Below are positions 1 to 7,424 of a stretch of 64,000 nucleotides of DNA, in pieces; position 1 is the stretch's first letter; the number at the start of each line of letters is the position of its first letter. A program made the translations under genes and the position numbers. Source of the DNA: Bacteroides luti (GTDB lineage: Bacteria > Bacteroidota > Bacteroidia > Bacteroidales > Bacteroidaceae); contig NZ_FQTV01000004.1 in assembly GCF_900128905.1 (NCBI RefSeq), positions 218,249 through 282,248 of the forward strand, read 5' to 3'. The notes under the pieces were generated by a model. That model ran no database searches. It worked only from the letters and a program-made list of their open reading frames with translations, and was not told where the DNA came from.

Positions 1-238
1 CGTTTACAAGAGAACAGCGACTCATTCCTTCCCCATCATCAAGTATAGTTACCCAAGAATTTGTCCCATCCCAAACATAATCAATCCAAACATTGCCGGC
101 TTTAGCCGAAATGCTATTATCAATAATGTCAGCAATGGCTGTTTGCAAGTTGTAGCCAAACGCTCTGAACGTATTGATCATAGCATTAGCTTTCGGCGGG
201 GTTTCTTCGGAAATATAATATGTGAGATTAGCTATCAT
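1..238 (-). CDS. GHKL/HSP90-like ATPase, N-terminal part (runs off left edge)
   Basis: Reading the minus strand from the ATG at 238-236 gives an open frame to the window edge, about 79 residues. It contains a Bergerat-fold N box (ADIIDNSISA) and a G1 box (DDGEGM), so it is the start of a GHKL ATPase. The start overlaps the stop of the upstream receiver gene as ATGA, so the two are translationally coupled. The GYNLQTAIADIIDNSI-type opening resembles ATPases that, from memory of such loci, sit in operons with Z1-domain helicase-like proteins, PD-(D/E)XK proteins and AIPR proteins. If so, those genes would lie just left of this window. The rest of the protein is not visible, so its class (MORC-like or other) is inference. 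Confidence 0.75.
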   Translation of the reverse strand, partial: MIANLTYYISEETPPKANAMINTFRAFGYNLQTAIADIIDNSISAKAGNVWIDYVWDGTNSWVTILDDGEGMSRCSLVN

Positions 239-1503
239 ATTATTTGAGTAATCCCTAATCTACTTGAATAACTACTATACTCAACCTGTATCTCTGACAA
301 CAATTCTTTATTAAATATTTTCACATTATCAAATTTAGAAATAAACTGTTCTTTAGGTAATGAAAAGGAATATCTATAATCAAAAATTAATGTGCAATCA
401 GTTTCATCTTTAGAGAAATATAAATGATCATAGATTTTGATAGAATCAAGTTTTGATGAGCCTCCTTTAAATTCCTTACTTACATTGTTTTTTCGATTTG
501 GGTTAACTATTCTAACTCCACTTAACAATTTGATATTCTTTCCAAATTTATCTTGCGCTATGTCGCAAGGTCGTGTTAAAACCATTACACATGGTTTTAA
601 CTTTATACGACTATCTGTTTGTTTTGATAAATACTCTTTTATATGTTTATCATCCAATATTGAATATGTATCAATTAAACCTTTATCCTTAAAATCACTT
701 ATAAGTCCTGACAATATTAAATCGTTAGAAATAGAACTAATTAACTTGAAATGGAACCAGCTATTAAGTTTTTTATCAGGTTCTAATGTTGCAATATTTT
801 CAAGTTTATATATAGTGTCTGCATTAATATCACTAATAGCCCCCGAAATATTCTTTCTGGTATTTGAAGTTAACACAATATCTAAAGCATCAAACAAAAC
901 AATTCTTTTTTGGATATCAGAAAATGCTTTTGTTGAATTACCACCATGAGAAATAATTATTTTTTTTATTATTTCTGCATCTTCATCATTATTAATCAAA
1001 TGACCGATAACTTCATTAGCTGTAAGTTTAAGAGCTTTTTTCCAGATAATAATTTCTTCTAGTGCAGGAGAATTATCACACGCATCATTTATTTTTTTTA
1101 ATAAAGATTTAAAATTATACGCTCCTCCAACAATATATTCTGATTTAGATTCAACAAAATATTTAAAAGGAGGTATATCCCTTTCTTTAAGTAAAATAAG
1201 AACTTCACTTGCTCTACTTATATCTTTTGTCCAGAAAACAATTATATAAAATGAGTTTTTAGGTATTATTGATCTCACCCAATTACAAGATTGTTCAGCA
1301 TCAAAATTACCTGAATAAAAAAGATCTAAAAAAAGAATATTTACATCTGAGTATGTCTTAGTTGGCATATCATCACCTTCAGAGTAATCGGGATTAAAAA
1401 ATTTACAGCCTACGCCTTTTTCAGACAAATCATCAATGATGCCTTGGATTTCTTCTTTTACATCATCTATTATTACAACAGTTGGTTCAAGCTTATTAAT
1501 CAT
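235..1503 (-). CDS. receiver-domain (response-regulator-like) protein of a defence operon
   Basis: A 422-residue protein. Residues 8-120 look like a CheY-type receiver: hydrophobic strand then acidic pair (VVIIDD, D13/D14), and a second strand ending in Asp (ILFLDL, D60) as the candidate phospho-acceptor. The remaining 300 residues match no DNA-binding or enzymatic output domain I recognise. A segment LTRPCDIAQ near residue 310 may be a conserved motif of the C-terminal domain. The gene starts 3 bp after the stop of the double-GHKL gene and overlaps the next ATPase gene by 4 bp, so the three are one transcript. The natural reading is that it receives phosphate from the kinase-like partner; this is inferred from architecture and order only. 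The receiver call is moderately sure, the C-terminal function unknown. Confidence 0.7.
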   Translation of the reverse strand: MINKLEPTVVIIDDVKEEIQGIIDDLSEKGVGCKFFNPDYSEGDDMPTKTYSDVNILFLDLFYSGNFDAEQSCNWVRSIIPKNSFYIIVFWTKDISRASEVLILLKERDIPPFKYFVESKSEYIVGGAYNFKSLLKKINDACDNSPALEEIIIWKKALKLTANEVIGHLINNDEDAEIIKKIIISHGGNSTKAFSDIQKRIVLFDALDIVLTSNTRKNISGAISDINADTIYKLENIATLEPDKKLNSWFHFKLISSISNDLILSGLISDFKDKGLIDTYSILDDKHIKEYLSKQTDSRIKLKPCVMVLTRPCDIAQDKFGKNIKLLSGVRIVNPNRKNNVSKEFKGGSSKLDSIKIYDHLYFSKDETDCTLIFDYRYSFSLPKEQFISKFDNVKIFNKELLSEIQVEYSSYSSRLGITQII

Positions 1504-1506
1504 AAG

Positions 1507-3723
1507 TTATTTATTAAAAGTAAGTTTAACAATAGCGCCATCATATTCTGCTGGAATTCCAAGCTGACTTTTTTCATTAATATCCTGTACTATTTCAAAC
1601 TTACCATATTTCAACATTATCGTATCAATCAAATATAGCCCAATTCCAATACCATCTACTTTTCTAGTAAAAAAAGGTCTAATTAAGTCTGAAATATCAT
1701 CTTTAAATCCAGGGCCATTATCTGCGATAACTAGTGTCGTTTTACCATCAATTAGCAGGCCTTTTAACAGTATTAATTTATTGTCTTTATATGAAGTGTC
1801 TAACCAATAAATACTATTATCAATAATATTCATTAACACCGTAATTAATAGTCTCCTTTCACAAGAAAGATTGTTTATTAAAGTATCAATATTTATTAAA
1901 TAGTTAATTTTTCTATCGGCTAATTTCATTCTATAATTGCTAAATGCTTTTTCTACAACATCTTTTACATTAATAGGTGTTTCACCCCCTTTTCTTAAAA
2001 CAGATATTATACCATCAACATATTGTTTTAACTCTTCTACTTGGTCAATAATAATATCCTTTGAAAATGGAGTTTGCTTTACAGAGTTTTGCATTCGTGG
2101 TACTAATTTTTCAATTTCATGAAGTGCAAATGATGCAGTCATACCTACACCAGCAGGTATTAATAGTACTTTTTTATCGTCTTCATATTTTTGTTCAAGT
2201 CTCTCAACCTCTTCAAGTAAGAATTTTCTTTTATCAGCATCATTCAAATCTATATTATTGATTATACTTTTAAAATTATTAACTTTTTCGTCAAATAAGT
2301 TGTTTGAAGATTTTTTATTAAACTGTATCCATTTACTTCTATCTACTAATCTCGTTGTTTTGATCTCAGATAATATCCATTTGACAACTGTATAGAAAAT
2401 ATCATATGAATTGTTTCTAATAAAGCCTTCCCTATTAGTTTTTTCAATTAAACAATTAGAATTATTTGAATCTAAATATACATATCCAATATTCTGATTA
2501 TTAGAAAACCATTCAGTATTTTGAACACGCTCTAAATCAATACCAAGCCAATCATTTCCTTTTTCTCCATAATCATAAACTCTAAGATCACCTTTATAGA
2601 CTTTTATACCAGCATGTTCTTTCAATATTCTTTTCGTAGCGGCAATATCACTCGAATAATCTCGCATTGATAAAGTATCTAAATCAAATGAATAAAATTC
2701 AATAAACAAATCACCAAAAGGCAACAATGTATTAATCGAATCAAATTCTTCAAGTTTTTTTTCAATAGAATTCTTGTCATAACCTTCTGTTTCTAGGTTT
2801 TTTCTTATTATTGGTCTAATAAAACCTTTTATATTTCTATTATAAGATTTATCTTCCTTAATAGTTCTCTTCCCGATTTTTGTGTTATTTTTTAAAGAAA
2901 AAACATACTCAAATGTCAAATTATATTCCGAGTCAACAAAAGCCGTTACTTTATAAGGTGCTTCATTTATTATAGTTTGATTATCAGGGAAGTTCTCAAT
3001 CCAATTATTATCAAAATTCAGATTTATTTTAAAATTATTATCACCCATTCTCGGTGATAGCATGGAAAGTGTTTGCCCTTTTATTTCCCTTGCCATTCCC
3101 CTTGTCCAAGCCTCTTTTAGGTTACTTAAACGGATATATGTCCCACTACTATTTTTAAATCTAAATGTATCACTGTCTTTTTTAATTTTCCATTTTATAG
3201 GAACATCCGAAAGATGTATAGATTGGTTAAAGTCTAGCCAATCTATAAAGAGTTGAATTTCATAATCTGCTAAATAAGTATTTTCAATTTCTCTTGAATT
3301 TTCTTTAAAAACAATAATTGTTGGGCGTGTTATCAATAAAATCTGACTACTTAATTTATGTACAGCAAATCGTCCAACTCCCTTTTCACCCATCGGTACT
3401 CTCTTATATATAGGAGATTTTATTATTTCTCTTTTACCTGTTTCCTTATTGTAGGGTTTTTTAAAATCTGTACCAGGTTCTAGCCAAACATTCTCAATGA
3501 CTTCAGAAGTCATTCCAATGCCATCATCTTCAATAATAATTACTGCTTTATCAGTATCTTCAATATCTCTGAATCTAACATCTACCTTTGTTGCATCAGC
3601 ATCATAGCTATTCTTCACTAGTTCATAAATTGCCATAACAGGATTCTTTATCAACTCATCACCAAGCAACGTAAGAATATGAGCTTTGGGATTAAAATGC
3701 TTTTCTTTTAGAATTTCTGACAT
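1507..3723 (-). CDS. double-GHKL ATPase: HSP90/MORC-like N-terminus plus histidine-kinase C-terminus
   Basis: A 738-residue soluble protein with two ATP-binding modules. The N-terminal one (residues 15-200) has the Bergerat motifs ELVKNSYDAD (E34, N38, D41), DDGIGM (66-71) and GEKGVGRFA (112-120), as in HSP90, MutL and MORC ATPases. The C-terminal one (about 520-738) looks like a histidine kinase: a candidate phospho-acceptor helix ALHEIEKLVP with H535, then an N box (NIIDNS, 632-637), G1 (DNGPGF, 669-673) and G2 (GIGIGLYL, 691-698). A charged, probably coiled-coil stretch covers 495-520. No membrane segment or sensor domain is seen, so any signal would be cytoplasmic. Its start overlaps the methyltransferase gene by 16 bp and the receiver gene follows directly. 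Autophosphorylation is inferred, not shown. Confidence 0.8.
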   Translation of the reverse strand: MSEILKEKHFNPKAHILTLLGDELIKNPVMAIYELVKNSYDADATKVDVRFRDIEDTDKAVIIIEDDGIGMTSEVIENVWLEPGTDFKKPYNKETGKREIIKSPIYKRVPMGEKGVGRFAVHKLSSQILLITRPTIIVFKENSREIENTYLADYEIQLFIDWLDFNQSIHLSDVPIKWKIKKDSDTFRFKNSSGTYIRLSNLKEAWTRGMAREIKGQTLSMLSPRMGDNNFKINLNFDNNWIENFPDNQTIINEAPYKVTAFVDSEYNLTFEYVFSLKNNTKIGKRTIKEDKSYNRNIKGFIRPIIRKNLETEGYDKNSIEKKLEEFDSINTLLPFGDLFIEFYSFDLDTLSMRDYSSDIAATKRILKEHAGIKVYKGDLRVYDYGEKGNDWLGIDLERVQNTEWFSNNQNIGYVYLDSNNSNCLIEKTNREGFIRNNSYDIFYTVVKWILSEIKTTRLVDRSKWIQFNKKSSNNLFDEKVNNFKSIINNIDLNDADKRKFLLEEVERLEQKYEDDKKVLLIPAGVGMTASFALHEIEKLVPRMQNSVKQTPFSKDIIIDQVEELKQYVDGIISVLRKGGETPINVKDVVEKAFSNYRMKLADRKINYLINIDTLINNLSCERRLLITVLMNIIDNSIYWLDTSYKDNKLILLKGLLIDGKTTLVIADNGPGFKDDISDLIRPFFTRKVDGIGIGLYLIDTIMLKYGKFEIVQDINEKSQLGIPAEYDGAIVKLTFNK

Positions 3724-4991
3724 AATAATTCTTTAATTTTGATTGCTATTTCTTCTGCCAATAATACTGGAACTGCGTTCCCTATTTGTTTAAATGCTGA
3801 TGTTCTGCTTGGCTTTTCGGTCTGACCTTCAAAATAAAAATCATCAGGAAAAGACTGCAGACGAGCTGCTTCACGAGGTGTTAAAGAACGATTCTGCTTA
3901 ATATCGGGATGAATATAATAGTGTCCATCCTTGGCAATATGGGCTACAACAGTATGGTTTGCAGGTAAGTCTGATGCTACGACTTTAAACCTATCAAAAA
4001 ATGAATGTCTGTTTTTATGAGTTTTTAATCTGTCAGGCAAATCATTGTAATCTAGTCTTTCTTTTTTAGAATTCCACTTATTTACTGCAATTCTATAAAT
4101 TTCTTTATCCTGTTCATTGTTTGGACGCGCAATATGCAATGTTGTAAAATCAAGCTCATTTCTTATTTTCTTATCAAAGAGATATCCCGATTTTTCATGG
4201 GTAATGTAATCTGTTGATAGAAGATTTCCTTCTCCTGCTTTCAGAGATGGTAATCCTTTGAATATCTCTTCAACAAGTACATCTGATTTATGAGGTACAA
4301 ATTCTGGATAAAAACCTGTTTCCATTCCTTTCTTCCCTATAAGAATTACTCTTTTCCTTTTTTGCAAAACGCCAAAATCACTAGCATGAAGTATTTTAAA
4401 TTCCGTTTCGTAACCAATTTCTCTATATAATTCTATAAGCCTATCCAGATATCTTTCACCTTCATCTGCTTTCGCAGATAAAAGACCAATTACATTTTCA
4501 AAAACAAAGTACTTGGGTTGATATTTCCTTAAAAACTCACCATACTGAACATATAAGAAATTGCGTTCATCCTCTTTCATCTTATTTTTGTCTGCTGCTC
4601 TACCTATTAATGAATATGCCTGACATGGTGGTCCGCCAACAATCAGATCAATTGGTTCATTTCCTTTCAACTTATCTATTCGAGAAAATATCTGTTCATT
4701 ATTCTCTTTTCCTATAGCTAAATTAATAACGGATTCTTTAAGTTCTTCTGGTAAATAAGAATATAATTTTGTTCTGGTAATACGACTTTTCAAATAATCT
4801 ATATAGACATTAAACTGCTCTGTTTGCTTGAGATAATGATATGCTGTTCTGGTAAGTAAAGTATTACATGCTGCATTATCCATTTCTACGTGTGCAACAG
4901 GTTCAAACCCTTGCCTGATAAAACCTTCGGATAATCCCCCTGCTCCAGCAAATAAATCTATAAAACGAATTTTTCTAATTTCTGATTTCAT
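3708..4991 (-). CDS. DNA (cytosine-5) methyltransferase
   Basis: A 427-residue C5 methyltransferase with the family motifs in standard order: FIDLFAGAGGLSEGF (motif I, SAM binding, 10-24), GGPPCQAYS with catalytic C123 (motif IV), ENV at 165-167 (motif VI), QKRKR at 210-214 (motif VIII) and QIGNAVP near 406 (motif X). The target-recognition region lies roughly at 230-390, but the recognised sequence cannot be read from it. Length is normal. It is the first gene of an operon with the double-GHKL ATPase (16-bp overlap), the receiver protein and another ATPase. In such systems the methylase marks self DNA; here the ATPases presumably belong to the restriction arm, which is inference. A Vsr gene lies 334 bp upstream. 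Confidence 0.95.
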   Translation of the reverse strand: MKSEIRKIRFIDLFAGAGGLSEGFIRQGFEPVAHVEMDNAACNTLLTRTAYHYLKQTEQFNVYIDYLKSRITRTKLYSYLPEELKESVINLAIGKENNEQIFSRIDKLKGNEPIDLIVGGPPCQAYSLIGRAADKNKMKEDERNFLYVQYGEFLRKYQPKYFVFENVIGLLSAKADEGERYLDRLIELYREIGYETEFKILHASDFGVLQKRKRVILIGKKGMETGFYPEFVPHKSDVLVEEIFKGLPSLKAGEGNLLSTDYITHEKSGYLFDKKIRNELDFTTLHIARPNNEQDKEIYRIAVNKWNSKKERLDYNDLPDRLKTHKNRHSFFDRFKVVASDLPANHTVVAHIAKDGHYYIHPDIKQNRSLTPREAARLQSFPDDFYFEGQTEKPSRTSAFKQIGNAVPVLLAEEIAIKIKELLCQKF

Positions 4992-5325
4992 TAATTATTA
5001 TTGAATAAAATAATTTATTCCTTTATTTCAAATCAACAGATTACTATAACGAATCTATTAATTATACTTCTAAATCCTCCGGCTTAGCTTCTCCATGCCA
5101 CTAGGTTCCAAACTGTTTAAGCCATTATATGATATACGATTCTCTTTAGTTAAAATAAAAAAAACACGAATCAACATTACATGAATACTGAAATATTAGT
5201 TCGCTAAAAATGATTACTTATTTTCAAATCATTTACAAATATATAAAAAGCTTTTTGATAAATATATAAAAAATAAATCTTTTAAATAAACCGAGTAACA
5301 TATAAAAAAGACTCATTAAATGGAT
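4992..5325. other. AT-rich gap between vsr and the methyltransferase operon
   Basis: No open frame of note. Two near-copies of AAATATATAAAAA occur around 5238-5270. CAAATATA at 5236-5243 is the reverse complement of the Bacteroidetes -7 box TATATTTG and could drive the minus-strand methyltransferase operon with a leader of roughly 240 bases. I saw no convincing -33 box, so this is tentative. Confidence 0.4.
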
Positions 5326-5766
5326 TTACTTTTTGTAAAGTTCAAGCAATGTCTTTTCTAACAATAAAACAACCTCGCTCAAAGTACCTTCGCGCTTCTT
5401 TGGTTTTAGCTGACATTCCCAAAGAACCATTACATGCCAGCCATTCTTACGGAGCAGAATCTTTTCAATATTGTCACGGGCAATATTCTTATCAATCTTA
5501 GCACTCCACCACTCTGTTCGTGTTTTAGGCATAACAAAGTATTTGCAACCTTCGTGTCCATGCCAAAAGCATCCATTTATAAAAATCACTGTCCTGTATT
5601 TACGCAAAACGATATCCGGCTTTCCAGGCAGTTCTTTCACATTCACACGATAGCGGAATCCTTTGCTAAAAAGATACTTGCGTACTATCATCTCGGGCTT
5701 AGTGTTCTTGCCTTTAATCATAGACATATTGTAACTTCGTGTTTCTTTGGAATGAACGTCTGGCAT
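5326..5766 (-). CDS. vsr: very short patch repair (Vsr) endonuclease
   Basis: A 146-residue Vsr-type nickase, normal length. Family signatures are clear: RSYNMSMIKGKNTKPE near the N terminus, LPGKPDIV with the active-site Asp (about D51), then FINGCFWHGHEGC with the active-site His and zinc-binding Cys/His, and TRTEWW followed by a KI..N..RD segment. Vsr enzymes nick next to the T of T:G mismatches made when 5-methylcytosine deaminates, so they pair with cytosine methylases. It points the same way as the methyltransferase operon but is separated by 334 bp, so it probably has its own transcription. Restriction use of Vsr-like proteins also occurs in such clusters, but nothing here shows it. 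Confidence 0.93.
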   Translation of the reverse strand: MPDVHSKETRSYNMSMIKGKNTKPEMIVRKYLFSKGFRYRVNVKELPGKPDIVLRKYRTVIFINGCFWHGHEGCKYFVMPKTRTEWWSAKIDKNIARDNIEKILLRKNGWHVMVLWECQLKPKKREGTLSEVVLLLEKTLLELYKK

Positions 5767-5892
5767 GATTCAAGACTTATAGGTCATGCTTATATAACAA
5801 AAAATACAGCCTTTTTATCTAACAAAGAAATATTCGGAAGCAATATCAAAGGTCGCATCAATATCAACTTCTTTCGCTGTCTTATCTTCATT

Positions 5893-6099
5893 TTAACGGA
5901 GTAGCTCTTCAATAGGATACATTTTCCAATTGGCATCAAATTCCTGTAATGCACCAATTTCTATTTCTTTTAAAGCGGTATTTATTGCAAGGTATGCATT
6001 ATCAGGATAGAAAGAAGAGTCTTGCAAATATTCGTTTACTAGATCGTAGATTGTCTGATCAAAAGCATCTCTTTCCTTGCAGGTGCTGTAGTCTGTCAT
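5893..6099 (-). CDS. small acidic hypothetical protein
   Basis: A 68-residue acidic protein without signal peptide or membrane segment. I recognise no family. It begins 26 bp after the stop of the 85-residue gene upstream and shares its strand, so the two are probably one short operon read from the promoter at 6409-6416. Its place inside a defence island suggests an accessory or mobile-element role, which is a guess from context. Confidence 0.55.
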   Translation of the reverse strand: MTDYSTCKERDAFDQTIYDLVNEYLQDSSFYPDNAYLAINTALKEIEIGALQEFDANWKMYPIEELLR

Positions 6100-6125
6100 A
6101 GTATTATTATTTTTTAATTAATGTA

Positions 6126-6383
6126 TTACTGATAAATGGTCTCAAATGTATTACTCCATACCAATTCTTCGAGTTCATCCTCCAGAAAGTCCTTAACTTC
6201 TTCAGACTCTTCAAAGCATATCGCATCATCTTCACTTTCAAATACAAGTGCAAGGTGAGGATTATCTGTCCAGCCAAGCACTGGCATATTAGTTAACCAC
6301 TTAGTCCTATTCTGATTAGAAATTGAGATTGTTCGTATAGAAGAATTCTCAGATTGTAATTTGCCATCTATTGTGTATACCAT
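6126..6383 (-). CDS. small acidic hypothetical protein
   Basis: An 85-residue protein with a strongly acidic C-terminal third (runs of Glu and Asp from about residue 48). No signal peptide, membrane helix or recognised motif. A good minus-strand -7 box (TATATTTG, read from 6416 to 6409) predicts transcription starting about 20 bases before the ATG, which supports this start. It is the first gene of a two-gene unit and is divergent from the small gene at 6513. Function unknown; an acidic partner such as an antitoxin or inhibitor is possible but unsupported. Confidence 0.55.
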   Translation of the reverse strand: MVYTIDGKLQSENSSIRTISISNQNRTKWLTNMPVLGWTDNPHLALVFESEDDAICFEESEEVKDFLEDELEELVWSNTFETIYQ

Positions 6384-6408
6384 AACTATTTTTATTAATT
6401 CAACAATA

Positions 6409-6416
6409 CAAATATA
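6409..6416 (-). promoter_or_regulatory. -7 promoter box for the 6383 gene pair
   Basis: CAAATATA on the plus strand, i.e. TATATTTG on the minus strand, an exact match to TAnnTTTG. It lies 26 bp upstream of the start codon at 6383, giving a short leader. Confidence 0.6.
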
Positions 6417-6438
6417 GTATTTTTTATATCATATAATA

Positions 6439-6458
6439 ATATTTTATGGATAAAATAT
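6439..6458. promoter_or_regulatory. palindromic operator candidate in divergent promoter region
   Basis: Perfect 9-bp inverted repeat ATATTTTAT-GG-ATAAAATAT. It sits between two divergent -7 boxes (6409-6416 and 6501-6508), close to where the -33 region of the minus-strand promoter would be. This suits a dimeric repressor acting on both genes, though AT-rich DNA makes such repeats easier to find by chance. Confidence 0.45.
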
Positions 6459-6500
6459 CAATAAAAAAGTATTATTTTTTATCTATAAAAATACTTCTGC

Positions 6501-6508
6501 TATATTTG
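6501..6508 (+). promoter_or_regulatory. -7 promoter box giving a near-leaderless mRNA
   Basis: TATATTTG ends only 4 bases before the ATG at 6513. With normal Bacteroidetes spacing the transcript would start at or within a few bases of the start codon. Confidence 0.6.
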
Positions 6509-6512
6509 CATC

Positions 6513-6734
6513 ATGGAAGGAAAAAGGGTTATTCATTTAGAATTAAAAGAGACTGGAGAGCATCGCTATTTTAGTTCCCCGAGTGCTTTATATAATGCTT
6601 ACAGCAAAGAAGAATTAAAAATAGCCAGACAATCTCTTTTAAATTACTGGCAGAAAACAAGTGCACCTTATGAAAATGCTGTCTGCATTATAAGAAAGGG
6701 AGCATTGGAACAAAACAAACTATCAGATAAATAG
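6513..6734 (+). CDS. small hypothetical protein
   Basis: A 73-residue protein with mixed charge, no signal peptide and no membrane segment. I do not recognise a family. The -7 box directly before the ATG supports the start and implies a leaderless or almost leaderless message. It is divergent from the two small acidic genes and lies just upstream of the hipBST operators. Probably an accessory gene of the island; no function proposed. Confidence 0.55.
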   Translation: MEGKRVIHLELKETGEHRYFSSPSALYNAYSKEELKIARQSLLNYWQKTSAPYENAVCIIRKGALEQNKLSDK

Positions 6735-6776
6735 TGGTCAAACAGTATTCTATCAGTATTTAAAAACCTTATTTTA

Positions 6777-6872
6777 TACCCAATCAGGTACAAACAACCC
6801 ATAAAATCATAAAATTATACCCAAAAGGGTACAATCTATCTTTTTATTTCTATATTTGTACCCAAACGGGTA
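6777..6872. promoter_or_regulatory. three HipB-type operators with 41-bp spacing
   Basis: Three inverted repeats of the form TACCC-N4-GGGTA: TACCC-AATC-AGGTA at 6777-6790 (one mismatch), TACCC-AAAA-GGGTA at 6818-6831 and TACCC-AAAC-GGGTA at 6859-6872. Starts are exactly 41 bp apart, about four helical turns, so bound dimers would face the same side of the DNA. The third copy follows the -7 box directly and covers the expected start of transcription. HipB-family antitoxins repress their own operons by binding such repeats. Confidence 0.8.
6851..6858 (+). promoter_or_regulatory. -7 promoter box of the hipBST operon
   Basis: TATATTTG, exact TAnnTTTG match, 18 bp before the hipB ATG at 6877. Operator 3 begins at the next base, so repressor binding would block initiation. 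Confidence 0.7.
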
Positions 6873-6876
6873 TAAT

Positions 6877-7098
6877 ATGGAATATCTATCTCTTTCTGAA
6901 TATGTAAAACAGATGCGTAAACAGTATAATCTTACGCAAGTTGATTTATCGGAGAAATCGGGTGTAGGACTTCGTTTTGTACGTGAATTGGAACGAGGAA
7001 AGCAGTCTTTACGCCTTGATAAAGTAAATCAGATTCTGAATCTTTTTGGTTCCGAAGTGGGTGTTGTGCCTATGAATAAAGATAACTTTGGTGTATGA
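6877..7098 (+). CDS. hipB: HipB-type antitoxin, XRE-family DNA-binding protein
   Basis: A 73-residue helix-turn-helix protein starting MEYLSLSEYVKQMRKQYN. An in-frame TTG at 6856 lies inside the -7 box and cannot be the start. The core RKQYNLTQVDLSEKSGVGL (about residues 14-32) is a standard Cro/XRE helix-turn-helix, followed by the RELERGKQSLRLDKV segment typical of HipB. It would bind the three TACCC-N4-GGGTA repeats upstream and repress the operon. Its stop overlaps the hipS start as ATGA. Short length and three-gene arrangement fit HipBST rather than classical HipBA. Confidence 0.9.
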   Translation: MEYLSLSEYVKQMRKQYNLTQVDLSEKSGVGLRFVRELERGKQSLRLDKVNQILNLFGSEVGVVPMNKDNFGV

Positions 7099-7421
7099 AG
7101 CAGGCAAAAATACAAATACATAGTCAGCTGGCTGGTATACTAACCGAGGACGAGAATGGATTTACGTTCTGTTATGACGACAGTTATCTGAAACAGGAAG
7201 ACGCTGAAGCTATAAGTCTTACTTTACCTCTGACGAATAAGCCTTATCATAATAGTGTGCTCTTTCCATTTTTTGACGGACTGATTCCTGAAGGTTGGTT
7301 GCTTGGTATAGCCGAACGTAGCTGGAAAATAAGTCAGCGCGACCGGATGTCTTTATTAATGGCCTGCTGTAAAGATTGCATTGGTGCTGTTAGCGTTATA
7401 CCAATTGAGGAGGAGGAATAA
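7095..7421 (+). CDS. hipS: HipS-type antitoxin (HipA N-terminal subdomain 1 protein)
   Basis: A 108-residue protein corresponding to the N-terminal subdomain of HipA made as a separate polypeptide, with the conserved LPLTN and FFDGLIPEGW segments (residues 43-68) and a terminal GAVSVIP strand. In the characterised E. coli HipBST system this protein, not HipB, neutralises the kinase, and a Trp of HipS inserts into the toxin pocket (recalled from the literature); W68 here lies in a comparable segment. Overlaps hipB by 4 bp and is followed 3 bp later by hipT. Alternatively it could be read as a split HipA, but the tidy overlap argues that the split is functional. Confidence 0.85.
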   Translation: MKQAKIQIHSQLAGILTEDENGFTFCYDDSYLKQEDAEAISLTLPLTNKPYHNSVLFPFFDGLIPEGWLLGIAERSWKISQRDRMSLLMACCKDCIGAVSVIPIEEEE

Positions 7422-7424
7422 TTT

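Noticed and set aside
437..949. 170-codon plus-strand open frame
   Set aside because: Antisense to the receiver-protein gene, without family features; a shadow frame.
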